A DNA stretch of 47,914 bases from Planctomycetota bacterium (GCA_021809185.1 JAKBAI010000011.1:1-47914), one strand, 5' to 3'. Counted from the stretch's first letter, positions 37,226 to 46,245 are shown. The notes: a model not told the origin generated them from the letters alone. Numbers and translations are program-made.

Positions 37226-38563
37226 GTTCTTTTTGCTGTCAATAATGCGCAATTGACTACTCAAGAAATAGGGAATTCCTTCAAATTCATATTCCCCTTC
37301 AAGAAGGAATACACGAAAACCATTTTCTGGAGTCTTCACTTTACCGATTGCTACTCCATTCTCGATCGTTGCAGGGGATTCGTTCCATTTGGAGTCACGA
37401 AAATCACGTGTGCTGGAATCTGCAGACCATAAGCGAACTCTCTTCGGTTTAGGTTCACATTGCAACTCCACACAAAATTCTTTGCCATCTTGGGTTTGTT
37501 GCTCTTTATGTTGCCAATGAATTTTTGGCATCGGTTTTTTTGTGATTAAATGCCGGCAATAAACACACAAGGTATTGAGCACTCGCTGGCGATCTTTGTG
37601 ATGATCGTCGTATTTTTGTTCTAAACCGTGGCCAGCATTCGGCACATATAAAATCCACTTATCCCCCGAAAGATCATCCCAATATAGATTCAATGAATCC
37701 TGGGTCCAGTAGGGGTCGTTCGTACCATTGATGATTAGTTTGGGTTGTTTTATTTTATGGCGATAGGTCCAGGGATCGACCATTTCCCAGAGTTCCTGAG
37801 CACGACTACTGCTATCGATCGGGACTAACTTCCGTTTTACATAATCCTTGATCTGTGCACTCGGTTTCCCATAAGATTGGATCTGATGCGGAAGCTGTTT
37901 TCGCATATTCAAAGTATCTATAACCAACGGGGCGATTCCCAGAATTCGTTTATCTTCACTTGCAGCACTCAACCAAGTTGTCCAACCCCGTTTCGATGCC
38001 CCCGATAATACAAATTCTTGAATCTCTTCCCCCCATTTTTCTTTGGAAAATTGTTGCAAAACGTCCATGGTGTAAACCACACTGCGCACCATCGGAAAGA
38101 GTAACGGCCAAGAGGGATCTCCGGTATCTAGATAACGGACAAAGGTTTCTGCTATCAAACTATCCTCATTTTTCCCTCCCAGCAGCGGTTGATTGGGAAT
38201 ATCATACAGAAACGCAATTGGTGCTTTGATCTGTTTCACGATCGAAGTTGCCAACATATGAGTGGCAAGCGAAGGATTTCCTCCAGTTATCCAGAGAAAC
38301 ATCCCTTTCTGATGTTTCAGCTCTTTGGGATAATAGACCATTACCGAATGTTTCCAGTCTATTTTTTGCCAAGTTTGCGAAACCAATTCCAATCGGTAGG
38401 TCGTAATATGATCTGAATCACTGGATTCAATTACTTTCCAACTCGCCTTCGGTTGTGGTTTGCGAAGATATTCTAATACATTTGCATTTGTTGTTGACCA
38501 CTGGAATATCAAAACAAACGAGCTGACACCAAAAAACTTTATAAACCAACTACTCATATTCAT
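37223..38563 (-). CDS. PhoPQ-activated pathogenicity-related-type protein (PqaA-like)
   Basis: 446 residues with an N-terminal signal peptide (FFGVSSFVLIFQWSTTNA). Alpha/beta-hydrolase fold of the PqaA family: LVSQTWQKIDWKHSVMVYYP, MFLWITGGNP, nucleophile elbow LSGASKRGWTTW with Ser in G-A-S-K-R-G, IINGTNDPYW before the acid, and NAGHGL with the catalytic His. A C-terminal beta domain (~340-446) completes the family layout. Catalytic residues are intact, unlike the esterase-fold gene at 30948. The family is linked to PhoPQ in Salmonella; its substrate is unknown and that regulation should not be assumed here. Confidence 0.85.
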   Translation of the reverse strand: MNMSSWFIKFFGVSSFVLIFQWSTTNANVLEYLRKPQPKASWKVIESSDSDHITTYRLELVSQTWQKIDWKHSVMVYYPKELKHQKGMFLWITGGNPSLATHMLATSIVKQIKAPIAFLYDIPNQPLLGGKNEDSLIAETFVRYLDTGDPSWPLLFPMVRSVVYTMDVLQQFSKEKWGEEIQEFVLSGASKRGWTTWLSAASEDKRILGIAPLVIDTLNMRKQLPHQIQSYGKPSAQIKDYVKRKLVPIDSSSRAQELWEMVDPWTYRHKIKQPKLIINGTNDPYWTQDSLNLYWDDLSGDKWILYVPNAGHGLEQKYDDHHKDRQRVLNTLCVYCRHLITKKPMPKIHWQHKEQQTQDGKEFCVELQCEPKPKRVRLWSADSSTRDFRDSKWNESPATIENGVAIGKVKTPENGFRVFLLEGEYEFEGIPYFLSSQLRIIDSKKN

Positions 38564-38908
38564 TGTGCGAATTTCCTAGTTTTATCTTGACCTATTTCCC
38601 TTTATTATTAGGTAATTATAGATAAATGGCATACTATTTTCTTCTAGATCGATTTTCTCATTTGCATCGCTACCAAATTAGTCGAATTTTCGGGATTTCT
38701 TAAATAAATAGAGAATTCAATTTGAATAGAAAATTCCTCATCCTGCTTTCATCGATAAGAATTCCCTTCAATTTTGCTTACATTTCCTATAATTATTTCT
38801 GATTCGATTAGAATGACAGAAAAGAGGATGAAGTGAATTATCAATTATCCCCTTTATTTTAAAATGATCAGATAACTATAAGTCAAATCAGTAATTGAGA
38901 ATGAAGGA
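38564..38908. other. Divergent spacer, no gene
   Basis: 345 bp A+T-rich between the PqaA-like and MnmE-like genes. Should hold both promoters; nothing specific recognised. Confidence 0.5.
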
Positions 38909-40180
38909 ATGAATTTGTCAGATAAACCAACCAGGATCGCCTGTTTGACTCCTGCCAAAAGTGCTGCTATTGCAACCTTAGCCATTTACGGCAATAGGGC
39001 CGCAGATTATCTCTCTGAATTATTTTTTTCTATTTCTGGCCAACCGATGGGAAAAAAGATTTTATCCCTTTCTCCTGGAGAGGGGGCATTTGGTCGGTTG
39101 GGAAAATCGGTAAGTGATGAAGTGATTCTCACGCTAAAGCAAAAAGATCCATTCTTATGGTTTGAGATTCATTGCCATGGAGGGATTCAGAATATTCATT
39201 TTTTAATGGAACAATTTACCGAGATGGGATGCCAGCAAACGAGTTGGCAGGAGACAGCACTACATCTTTATTCGGGTCGTGAAGATCCATTAGCGATGAC
39301 TTACTTTCACAAGGCCAGAACCCCCCGAATCGCTCAGATATTTTGGGACCAATACCAGGGAGCTTATCGTCATTGGGTTGAAGATCTGTTTGCGCTGATC
39401 CAGTTGAAAAATTGGGAGCAGGTCCAAGAACAAATTCAGCAGATGAGATCATGGCTAACGATTGGTGAACATTTAGATCGGCCGTTTCAAATTGTGCTGA
39501 TGGGTGCTCCCAATGTGGGTAAAAGTGCGCTATTGAACAAGTTGGCAGGATATCAAAGAAGCATTGTGACCCCGATTGCTGGCACCACACGCGATGTCGT
39601 TACTGTTCCCTTATCATTCCAAGGTTGGCTGATGGAATGTTGTGACACAGCAGGGATTCGAACAACTTCGGATGAAATCGAAGCAGAAGGGATCCTGCAA
39701 ACACAGAAAAAGCGTGCCGAAGCAGATTTGATAATCTGGATAATGGACCAAGATCATCAAGCCCCTGAAAGCGGGATTCAATCATTGTTAATTGAATCAG
39801 AAGGTAAAGAGCAACTCGATCAGCACAAGCGAGAAGATCAGCGCAAACGAGAAAGAGGCCACAAAACATTTTTGGTGCGTAATAAAATCGATCTTGTGCC
39901 ACCTGGAGCCGATCTTCCACCCGGATTAATTGCGGTTTCTGCTCTCACGGGTACTGGGGTTTCTGAATTAGTAGAGAGCATTGTCCAGATTTTGGTGAAA
40001 CAATCTCCGCTTCCAGGTCAGCCGATTCCCTATACCGATTCTTTGTGCAAATCGTTGCGAATCTGGTTAGAACTTGCTCAAGATCAGAAGTGGGACGAAT
40101 TGTCTAATATGGTAGCCAACCAACTCTATTGCTGGTTCGCAGAGATTCTCGAGCCTTCAGAAATCCCGAGTGAATCATAA
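38909..40180 (+). CDS. MnmE-like GTPase without the C-terminal CxGK motif
   Basis: 423 residues in MnmE layout: N-terminal folate-binding-like domain (residues 1-115, with IHCHGG at ~86-91), helical domain, and an inserted G domain. GTPase motifs: G1 GAPNVGKS (199-206), AGTTRD, G3 DTAGIR and G4 NKID. The real MnmE ends in C-[ILV]-G-K, whose Cys is needed for the tRNA U34 reaction; here the end is WFAEILEPSEIPSES, with no Cys. Length is about 30 residues below typical. Either an MnmE with altered chemistry or a paralogue with another role; mnmG is not in the window. The 13-bp duplication at 40170 overlaps the stop codon. Confidence 0.83.
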   Translation: MNLSDKPTRIACLTPAKSAAIATLAIYGNRAADYLSELFFSISGQPMGKKILSLSPGEGAFGRLGKSVSDEVILTLKQKDPFLWFEIHCHGGIQNIHFLMEQFTEMGCQQTSWQETALHLYSGREDPLAMTYFHKARTPRIAQIFWDQYQGAYRHWVEDLFALIQLKNWEQVQEQIQQMRSWLTIGEHLDRPFQIVLMGAPNVGKSALLNKLAGYQRSIVTPIAGTTRDVVTVPLSFQGWLMECCDTAGIRTTSDEIEAEGILQTQKKRAEADLIIWIMDQDHQAPESGIQSLLIESEGKEQLDQHKREDQRKRERGHKTFLVRNKIDLVPPGADLPPGLIAVSALTGTGVSELVESIVQILVKQSPLPGQPIPYTDSLCKSLRIWLELAQDQKWDELSNMVANQLYCWFAEILEPSEIPSES

Positions 40181-40195
40181 AAGTGAATCATAAAA
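40170..40195. repeat. 13-bp exact duplication across the GTPase stop codon
   Basis: gtgaatcataaaa twice; the first unit contains the TAA stop (40178-40180). Confidence 0.8.
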
Positions 40196-40396
40196 TGATA
40201 CGATGATTTTGGAATACAGATCATTCCTTGGCTGATTTTGCTAATTTCCCCCTGAAGATAGATATAGTCGTCTTACTCTCCCGAGTCGTAGTTTAGCAAA
40301 ACGCTTTTGAAAGATATTGACGATCTGAAATAGCCAATCAAGACCGAAAGATTGTGGAGAGACGATCTTCGCACCTTCGCTTAGAAAGACTGATCT

Positions 40397-40422
40397 TGGA
40401 CTGGCAAGACTATCTGTCCTAC
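40397..40422. repeat. Imperfect palindrome with TGTCCTACT
   Basis: ggactggcaagactatctgtcc followed by tact. Shares the TGTCCTACT end with the palindrome at 23814-23840. Sits just past the Nudix gene stop and may help termination. Confidence 0.35.
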
Positions 40423-40445
40423 TGAAACAAGGGGAGATAGATAGG

Positions 40446-40955
40446 TTAGCGGAGTCGATCCCAAAGTAGAAGAGCCGTGATCGTTTTGGCATCGCGAATT
40501 TCTCCGTTGAGTGCCATGCGCATTGCTTCGCTCCAAGGAACCGTAACTGGTTCGAGCTTTTCGCAGATTTCGGGTTGAGCTGTTCCTGCCGTAAGTTCCT
40601 CAGCAACAAATAGATGCAATTTTTCGTCCAATACTCCCGGCGAAGCATACAGATATCCTAAGCTGCGCCAACGGCCCCCTCGATAGCCTGTTTCTTCTTG
40701 CAATTCCCGCTCTGCTGCTTGTTGCAATGGTTCCCCTGGTTCGAGAGTCCCTGCGGGTAATTCCCAGAGCGTTTCTCCAATAACAAAACGATAATTTCTT
40801 AATAAACAGATATGATCTCGATCAAGGATAGGCAAAATGACCACGGCTCCCGGATGAAAAATCATGTCTCGCTTTATGATCTGACCATCTGCCGTAATTT
40901 CGGTGTCGAGCGCTACTCGGATTTTCCGTCCTTGGTGGACAATCTCTCTGGCCAT
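40446..40955 (-). CDS. Nudix hydrolase, ADP-ribose pyrophosphatase type
   Basis: 169 residues. Hydrolyses nucleoside diphosphates linked to another group, most likely ADP-ribose. The Nudix box is complete: G-T-L-E-P-G-E then AAERELQEETGY (GX5EX7REUXEEXGU). Upstream LLRNYRFVIGETLWELPAG is the ADP-ribose pyrophosphatase pattern. I chose ATG 40955 with AGGAG exactly 6 bases upstream; a longer reading to 40994 gains only 13 residues with no ribosome site. Isolated gene, convergent with the GTPase. Confidence 0.92.
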   Translation of the reverse strand: MAREIVHQGRKIRVALDTEITADGQIIKRDMIFHPGAVVILPILDRDHICLLRNYRFVIGETLWELPAGTLEPGEPLQQAAERELQEETGYRGGRWRSLGYLYASPGVLDEKLHLFVAEELTAGTAQPEICEKLEPVTVPWSEAMRMALNGEIRDAKTITALLLWDRLR

Positions 40956-41138
40956 GATTATCTCCTGATCTTTGGCTATTTTGTGTTGATTCAATAAAAT
41001 GCGAAAGTCGATACCTATTTCTCGTTACTTATAAAATTATTGATCATAGAATGAACATAATCAACATAATGAATATCGTAAGTTAAAACGCAGTATCGAT
41101 ACTCTTAGTTGCTTGCAAATAAACGAAATCCGATTTCG

Positions 41139-41579
41139 TTAATCGATCTCTTTACGTTTTTTATACTCTTTGCCATTGATCGATTTAATCCCCTTAGCAG
41201 GAATGACTAGTATTTGATAGCGAAAGCCTTCACCGAAATCAAGAGTCGTTATAGCATCTATTGATAGATTCCCATTATCCGATAAACGAGTGGTGGTACT
41301 GCAAGAACTACCTCGGGTCGTAACCACAATAACGAGTTCTTTGCCGAAATCGATTTTGGGCCGTTCTTTTTTACCAGTTTCCCATTTGTCCCAGATTTTA
41401 GTAAAGGATTTGGCATCATCAATATATAGACTTTCTGGTGCTAATTTACCTAAATCTAGATCGGTGACGCTCCCCTTCCATTGTTGCGTTGGTTTAATTT
41501 CCTTAGTTTCAGCATAGAGACAACTCCCAACTAAAATAGGAATCGTGAGAGATAATATACGACAAATCCAATTGTTCAT
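41139..41579 (-). CDS. Secreted small protein, tandem paralogue 1
   Basis: 146 residues from the ATG at 41579 (GGGA about 8 bases upstream; the longer frame adds 13 residues without signal). Signal peptide ends near LYAE. The mature part is paralogous with the next gene: W-G-S-x2-D, KLAP, YI--AK-F-K-W--W, PKIDF-K-LV, DF--GFRY and the end SINGKEYK. It differs by a Ser/Thr/Cys-rich stretch (RGSSCSTTTR) in the middle. Function not recognised; a periplasmic or surface protein. Confidence 0.75.
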   Translation of the reverse strand: MNNWICRILSLTIPILVGSCLYAETKEIKPTQQWKGSVTDLDLGKLAPESLYIDDAKSFTKIWDKWETGKKERPKIDFGKELVIVVTTRGSSCSTTTRLSDNGNLSIDAITTLDFGEGFRYQILVIPAKGIKSINGKEYKKRKEID

Positions 41580-41632
41580 TTTGATTTCCCTATATTTCGA
41601 GTATCCATAATTATACAATGGTTGATTGCTAT

Positions 41633-42055
41633 TTAATCGATCTCTTTACGTTTATACTCTTTACCATTGATCGATTTAATTCCTTCAGCAGAAATAATGG
41701 CAATTTCGTAACGGAACCCTGGGCGAAAATCACGTGTGCCAAAAAACAGTACCTTCAAATCTCCCTTTTCGGAAATAGTGATACGCAAATTACCGCGCCC
41801 TCCTGATGTTGTTCCCAAAACGACTAGTTGTTTGGTAAAATCGATCTTTGGTTTTTCTTTTCCTAACTTCCAACCCTCCCAGAGTTTATCAAATTCTTTC
41901 GCGGTGTTGATATAATTTGTGGTGGGGGCCAATTTCGATAATTTGGCATCATCTAAACTCCCATTCCACGATTTAATCGGTTTAACGGTTTTGTTTTCGG
42001 CATTCGCGCTTACAAATGCCAACAAAGCGAATATCACTATTAGACTATAACGCAT
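41633..42055 (-). CDS. Secreted small protein, tandem paralogue 2
   Basis: 140 residues from ATG 42055 with AAGGAA 5-6 bases upstream; the longer frame adds nine residues without a signal. Signal peptide MRYSLIVIFALLAFVSANA. Shares most of its sequence with the gene 54 bp downstream; the last ~25 codons are nearly identical at DNA level (KRKEID end, with one Lys codon more in the other copy). A recent local duplication. Function unknown. Confidence 0.77.
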   Translation of the reverse strand: MRYSLIVIFALLAFVSANAENKTVKPIKSWNGSLDDAKLSKLAPTTNYINTAKEFDKLWEGWKLGKEKPKIDFTKQLVVLGTTSGGRGNLRITISEKGDLKVLFFGTRDFRPGFRYEIAIISAEGIKSINGKEYKRKEID

Positions 42056-42150
42056 AAAAGTTCCTTGACTTGGAAATAGCAAAATCTAAAATTTTTCTTT
42101 TTCCAACTGACTGTAATAGTAACTGACTTTCTCTAATACCTTATCAGAGA

Positions 42151-43209
42151 TTAATCTCGTTCAGGAAAGCGAATCTCGCGCTTTTCTCGTGAAGATTTTT
42201 CAAACAATTCAAGAATTCGAATGACTGTATGTGTTTGTTCTAGAGGAACAGGGCTAGGTTTATTTTCTAGAATAGCCTCAACAAATGCTTTTACCTCATT
42301 GATATAGGCCAATTTATCACTTTCGCAGCCGATATAGGTAGTCCAAGGGATCTGTTCGGTTTCGCCGCAAATGATCCCCTCCGGCCAGAGGAAGCCTCCT
42401 TGAGTTCCATAGCCTTGTAGACGAACGATCTCCGCATCGGGTTGAAATGCCAACCAACTTGTTTCCAAACAAAGGGAAGTGCCATTTTCAAATCGGATCC
42501 AGCCAATGGCAAAATCATCGACATCCATTTTTTGGCGATCCCAATCTCCCCAGATGCTACCCAGATCGGGGCGATTTGCAAGGTAACAGTCGATCTGCGC
42601 AGAAACAGATAGAGGCCGTGGACAACCTAGTAAATAATACGCAAGATCAAGGACATGAACTCCAATATCCCAGATTGCCCCGCCCCCACTTAGTTCCCGG
42701 TGGATAAAAGTTGGGGAAGGGGGGAGCATTCGCCGCCGCAACCATTGGGCGCGAAGGTAATAGATGTTGCCAATGCGGCCATGCTTCATGGTGTGTTGCA
42801 GCGCGATGGTGGAAGGGCGGAACCGCAAATGGTGCGCGGTCATGATAATACGCTTGTTCTTTTCGGCGAGCTGTTTCAATTCCAACACAGCAGCACTCGA
42901 TGTCGCTAGCGGTTTTTCACAAAGTACATGGATGCCACGGCTCAATGCTTCTCTGGCAATGATGGGATGCCACTGGTTTGGAGTGCAAATATCGACTACA
43001 TCTAGCGGTACTTCTTTAAGCATTTCTTGCCAGTCATAGTACGTTTTTTGAATCCCAAATCGTTCTGAAACTTGTTTAAGTGCAGAAACGGAAACATCCG
43101 CAGCAGCAATTACCTGGGCTTGCGGAATTCTTTGCCATGCGGGTAGATGTTCTCCCTGTGCTATATTTCCGACACCGATCAACCCGACACGTAACTTTCT
43201 TTCTGGCAT
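42151..43209 (-). CDS. Gfo/Idh/MocA-family oxidoreductase
   Basis: 352 residues. NAD(P)-dependent dehydrogenase of sugars or sugar derivatives. N-terminal Rossmann motif LRVGLIGVGNIAQG (5-18), DVVDICTPNQWHP and the catalytic-domain lead-in CEKPLA with the family Lys; the second domain begins near GGGAIWDIGVHVLD, whose Asp-x3-His is the usual catalytic pair. Substrate unknown. It lies near a sugar isomerase-fold gene (44759) on the same strand, a common pairing in inositol or keto-sugar catabolism, although the unknown gene at 43321 stands between them. Confidence 0.9.
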   Translation of the reverse strand: MPERKLRVGLIGVGNIAQGEHLPAWQRIPQAQVIAAADVSVSALKQVSERFGIQKTYYDWQEMLKEVPLDVVDICTPNQWHPIIAREALSRGIHVLCEKPLATSSAAVLELKQLAEKNKRIIMTAHHLRFRPSTIALQHTMKHGRIGNIYYLRAQWLRRRMLPPSPTFIHRELSGGGAIWDIGVHVLDLAYYLLGCPRPLSVSAQIDCYLANRPDLGSIWGDWDRQKMDVDDFAIGWIRFENGTSLCLETSWLAFQPDAEIVRLQGYGTQGGFLWPEGIICGETEQIPWTTYIGCESDKLAYINEVKAFVEAILENKPSPVPLEQTHTVIRILELFEKSSREKREIRFPERD

Positions 43210-43320
43210 AATGATTCTGTTCCTATTCCTTGGAATCTTATTTTCTGACTTCGTAGATCATATTTTCTAGGATTATATATCCTTTTTTGCTTAATTTATC
43301 TGCTTGATTTTGATCGTTTT

Positions 43321-44709
43321 TTAATTTTTTTTCTCTTTTTTCTCTTTTTTCAGTGGTGGTAAGGCAATTGGTTGAGATTTGAATTTTGGGCCTTCCAGCT
43401 TATGGGTAAAAGTATCTATTGCCATATTTTCTTCACCAATCACTTTACCAAACCGATCTATAGTATATCCATGCCCAAAATATACCCCGAATTCGCAACC
43501 TTGACGAAAGTCGCGCTGGATGGGTTGTGATTGTACGATTGGTAATGGGTTCCCTTTCAAACGAGGTCGTCTTAGTTCAATCCGGATGTTATTCGTGTAT
43601 GTATAAAAACCATCACTCAACCGTGTTTTAAATCGGACATTAAGCTCTTGCGATTTCTCCATCCAAGTAACAAACATCACCGTTTGCTGTTCGCGGAACC
43701 CCGAAGCGGTGCTATTGGTTTTAGGTTTTGCTTTTTCTGCTGCTTCGCTCATTGCCTCTTCGATTGATTTATTTTGGTCGGTAAGAAAACGATCATATTG
43801 TTGGCGCAGTTGTGGAATTAGCTTGTCTAGATTGAGAGGGTAAGCTTTACTTTGATCCAGAACCCGAATCGATGTTGCAACCAGTGCATCCACAGTTGGG
43901 GATCCTGCTCCGTTATTGACTTCCATCTCTACCAGGCAAAATTTGCGCTGAATTTGTAGCTGTTTCAGATTGTGTTCATTGGCTATTTCCAAAAACGGGA
44001 AGGTTTTCAGTTCGATCTTTTGTTGAGGTTGCTTTCTTAAACCATTTTTTGCGTCGATCATTTCTGGGGGTGCGTCATTATCTTGTTTCTTTTGTTTTAT
44101 GATCGGAAGTGCCAAATTACGAATAGGTGAGTTTTTGTTTCCTTCCACATATACCCAACGATAACTAAACCCATTGCGCGCAAATACGATTGATCCCAAT
44201 GGACCACTCCGGTTTTCCTGTTCCAAGCACCATTGAGGGTTGCTTACTAGTATGCCGATGACTTTCCCGGGCAGCTCTTCATATTTTTGAAATGGGAAAA
44301 AATCTTTTGCCAGGATGGTTACTACCACGGGAGATCTAGGCAAAGGAGCGGCAAACATGAGAGAGACGAACTCCGTAGAAAAGAAGTAGAACCCTATAGA
44401 AGAAATCATCACATATTTAGAGAATTCTTCTCGGAATCGCAGTTTAAAAGTTTGTTTTCTAGTCAATAATCTAATCAATAATATCCATGGTAATATCGTT
44501 GGCAATTTTATTAGAGATAGATTCATAATTAACTGTTCTGAATTCGTAATTCCTTGATAAACTCTTCCGCCTATTTTGAATGGCACTTTCCACTTTATTC
44601 TTGCTAGATAGGAAAACAAATACAGTAAAATCAATAGTTGACTACGAACACATTTTTTTATGATTATAATGCAATTGTTTTCTTTCTGTCTTGCTCTGTC
44701 CTGCTTCAT
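43321..44709 (-). CDS. Unknown membrane or secreted protein
   Basis: Open frame of 462 codons. The first ~100 residues have three hydrophobic stretches and look unlike the rest; a shorter start at the ATG 44409 would begin a signal peptide (ISSIGFYFFSTEFVSLMFA, cleavage before APLP) and leave 362 residues. The start is unresolved. The remainder is soluble, charged and beta-rich, with FGVYFGHGYTIDRFGKVIGE near the end and a Lys/Glu tail KKEKKEKK. Not recognised. It is 50 bp after the isomerase-fold gene, probably in the same unit. Confidence 0.65.
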   Translation of the reverse strand: MKQDRARQKENNCIIIIKKCVRSQLLILLYLFSYLARIKWKVPFKIGGRVYQGITNSEQLIMNLSLIKLPTILPWILLIRLLTRKQTFKLRFREEFSKYVMISSIGFYFFSTEFVSLMFAAPLPRSPVVVTILAKDFFPFQKYEELPGKVIGILVSNPQWCLEQENRSGPLGSIVFARNGFSYRWVYVEGNKNSPIRNLALPIIKQKKQDNDAPPEMIDAKNGLRKQPQQKIELKTFPFLEIANEHNLKQLQIQRKFCLVEMEVNNGAGSPTVDALVATSIRVLDQSKAYPLNLDKLIPQLRQQYDRFLTDQNKSIEEAMSEAAEKAKPKTNSTASGFREQQTVMFVTWMEKSQELNVRFKTRLSDGFYTYTNNIRIELRRPRLKGNPLPIVQSQPIQRDFRQGCEFGVYFGHGYTIDRFGKVIGEENMAIDTFTHKLEGPKFKSQPIALPPLKKEKKEKKN

Positions 44710-44758
44710 TCGATTCTATCCCAATCCCGATAGGGAATATATTAATCCTACAGTAATC

Positions 44759-45625
44759 CTACGATTGGGGGTATAGAAGTTTAATCTGATTTTTTGCAAA
44801 CTCCAGAGCATTGACAATATCTTGAAATCGTTGTAGCTGATTCCCAACTTCACGTTCGATAAAAAATGGCCCTAGGAATTGCTGTTTTTTCAACACTTCC
44901 AAAAATCGGGGGATATTTACTTCACCATGGCCTAACGGAACTTCTTCACCCCATGTTCCGGGCACTAACGGTCTTTTGGCATCTTTGAGGTGAACCGATA
45001 CAATGTCCTTGCCAAGAATTTCTACCGCTTCGATTGGGTTTCCCTGATCATAAAGCAACATATTTGCCGGATCAAAATTTACTTTTAGATGGCTAGAACT
45101 AAGTTCATCTAAAGTAAGGCGTAGTAAATTTGCTGGTTCTTGTCCTGTTTCGAAAGCAACGATCACTTGAGCCTTTGCGGCTCGTTCCCCAACGATTGCT
45201 AGAGTTTGCAAAAATGAATTTCGGTTGGGATCTCCCGGTCGTGGAATAAAACCTGCGTGCAAAGTCAGTACGGATAAACCCAACCTTTTAGTTCGTTCCA
45301 AGCCCCAATCTAAACGATCTAATCGCTCACTCCGGGTGGCAGTGTCGCCAAATCCGCCTGTTTTTTGAATGGACTGCGGTGTGGTATAATCTTCGCCGGG
45401 AAATCCAAGCATCGCACTTTTCAATACGATTCCGCTTTGTAGGATCAGTTCAGGAAACGATTCCCCTTCGATCCAATCGGCATGGTGCGGGTCACCACAG
45501 GCGATTTGAACTGGGCAGTTTCCCATTTTTTCTAAAAATTGTTTCAGCTCGGAAATCGATTTTACTTGCAAGGACCATGAACAAATACCTATTTGAGCTG
45601 GAACTGCTTGTGGATCAACGTTCAT
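44759..45625 (-). CDS. Sugar phosphate isomerase/epimerase-fold protein
   Basis: 288 residues, TIM barrel of the AP-endonuclease-2/xylose-isomerase-like type. Metal ligand pattern: LTLHAGF, VAFETGQEP, VNFDPANMLL, VSVHLKDAK and FFIEREVG, giving the Glu/Asp/His/Glu set of this fold. Probably isomerises or epimerises a keto-sugar or inositol derivative in the cytosol. Together with the Gfo/Idh/MocA enzyme it suggests a sugar catabolic function; neither substrate nor a transporter gene is evident. Confidence 0.87.
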   Translation of the reverse strand: MNVDPQAVPAQIGICSWSLQVKSISELKQFLEKMGNCPVQIACGDPHHADWIEGESFPELILQSGIVLKSAMLGFPGEDYTTPQSIQKTGGFGDTATRSERLDRLDWGLERTKRLGLSVLTLHAGFIPRPGDPNRNSFLQTLAIVGERAAKAQVIVAFETGQEPANLLRLTLDELSSSHLKVNFDPANMLLYDQGNPIEAVEILGKDIVSVHLKDAKRPLVPGTWGEEVPLGHGEVNIPRFLEVLKKQQFLGPFFIEREVGNQLQRFQDIVNALEFAKNQIKLLYPQS

Positions 45626-45709
45626 TTTACTCGGCTCTCAAAATATCTTCTTTGGGAATCTTTGTACTTTTTATTCCTATCGATATACGATATTAAAGAT
45701 TGGTGACAA

Positions 45710-46042
45710 TCAGCTTGCAGGTTCAATTCGACAGCTAAGTGGACCAAGATCTTTACCAGTGATTAAATGTTGGTGAAAAGAGATAATCTGCTCGAATTTG
45801 AGTTCAGCGACTTCTTTGGCTCCGGTCCAGACAACAGCTTCCCCGTTACAGTGGGCATGCAGCATTAATTCAAATGCTTTTGAAGAATCAAAGCCAAATA
45901 CTTTTCGTAAAACTTCAATAACGAAATCCTGTGAGTGAAAGTCGTCATTTTCGATGATGACGTGGTATGGAGGGAGTAAGTGAGACCCCGTTTCTGTTTC
46001 TGGTTCCAACGCTGGAGTTAAGGAACCTGCATGTGAACTCAT
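45710..46042 (-). CDS. clpS: ATP-dependent Clp protease adaptor ClpS
   Basis: 110 residues. Cytosolic adaptor that delivers N-degron substrates to the ClpA or ClpC ATPase. N-terminal flexible ~25 residues, then the family core: PPYHVIIENDDFHSQDFVI (N-D-D of the N-degron pocket), VLRKVFGFDSSKAFELMLHAH with the conserved His, and a C-terminal CRIEPA. No clpA is adjacent. Three exact copies of a 15-bp unit holding TTACGTAA lie 23-67 bases before the start codon. Confidence 0.9.
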   Translation of the reverse strand: MSSHAGSLTPALEPETETGSHLLPPYHVIIENDDFHSQDFVIEVLRKVFGFDSSKAFELMLHAHCNGEAVVWTGAKEVAELKFEQIISFHQHLITGKDLGPLSCRIEPAS

Positions 46043-46064
46043 ATCTTTATTCCAAACAATCTAT

Positions 46065-46109
46065 CTTACGTAAAATTAACTTACGTAAAATTAACTTACG
46101 TAAAATTAA
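46065..46109. repeat. 15-bp exact tandem repeat, 3 copies, before clpS
   Basis: cttacgtaaaattaa three times without a mismatch. Each unit holds the 8-base palindrome TTACGTAA, so the array presents three half-turn-spaced palindromes in the clpS leader or promoter. Could be a binding site array or another chance duplication. Confidence 0.88.
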
Positions 46110-46245
46110 TCACTATCCTTATGGTTAAATATCATTTATTAAGTTTACGATATTTTAATCAGTTTTACTCACAAACTCCAGTGCACTTATTTACCTTATC
46201 TAAACTTTGATGAGAACCAACATTCATTTTGGCTTTACAATCAAA

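Noticed and set aside
40241-40648. 135-codon minus-strand frame overlapping the Nudix gene end
   Set aside because: It reads another frame of the Nudix gene and lacks signals or domain content.
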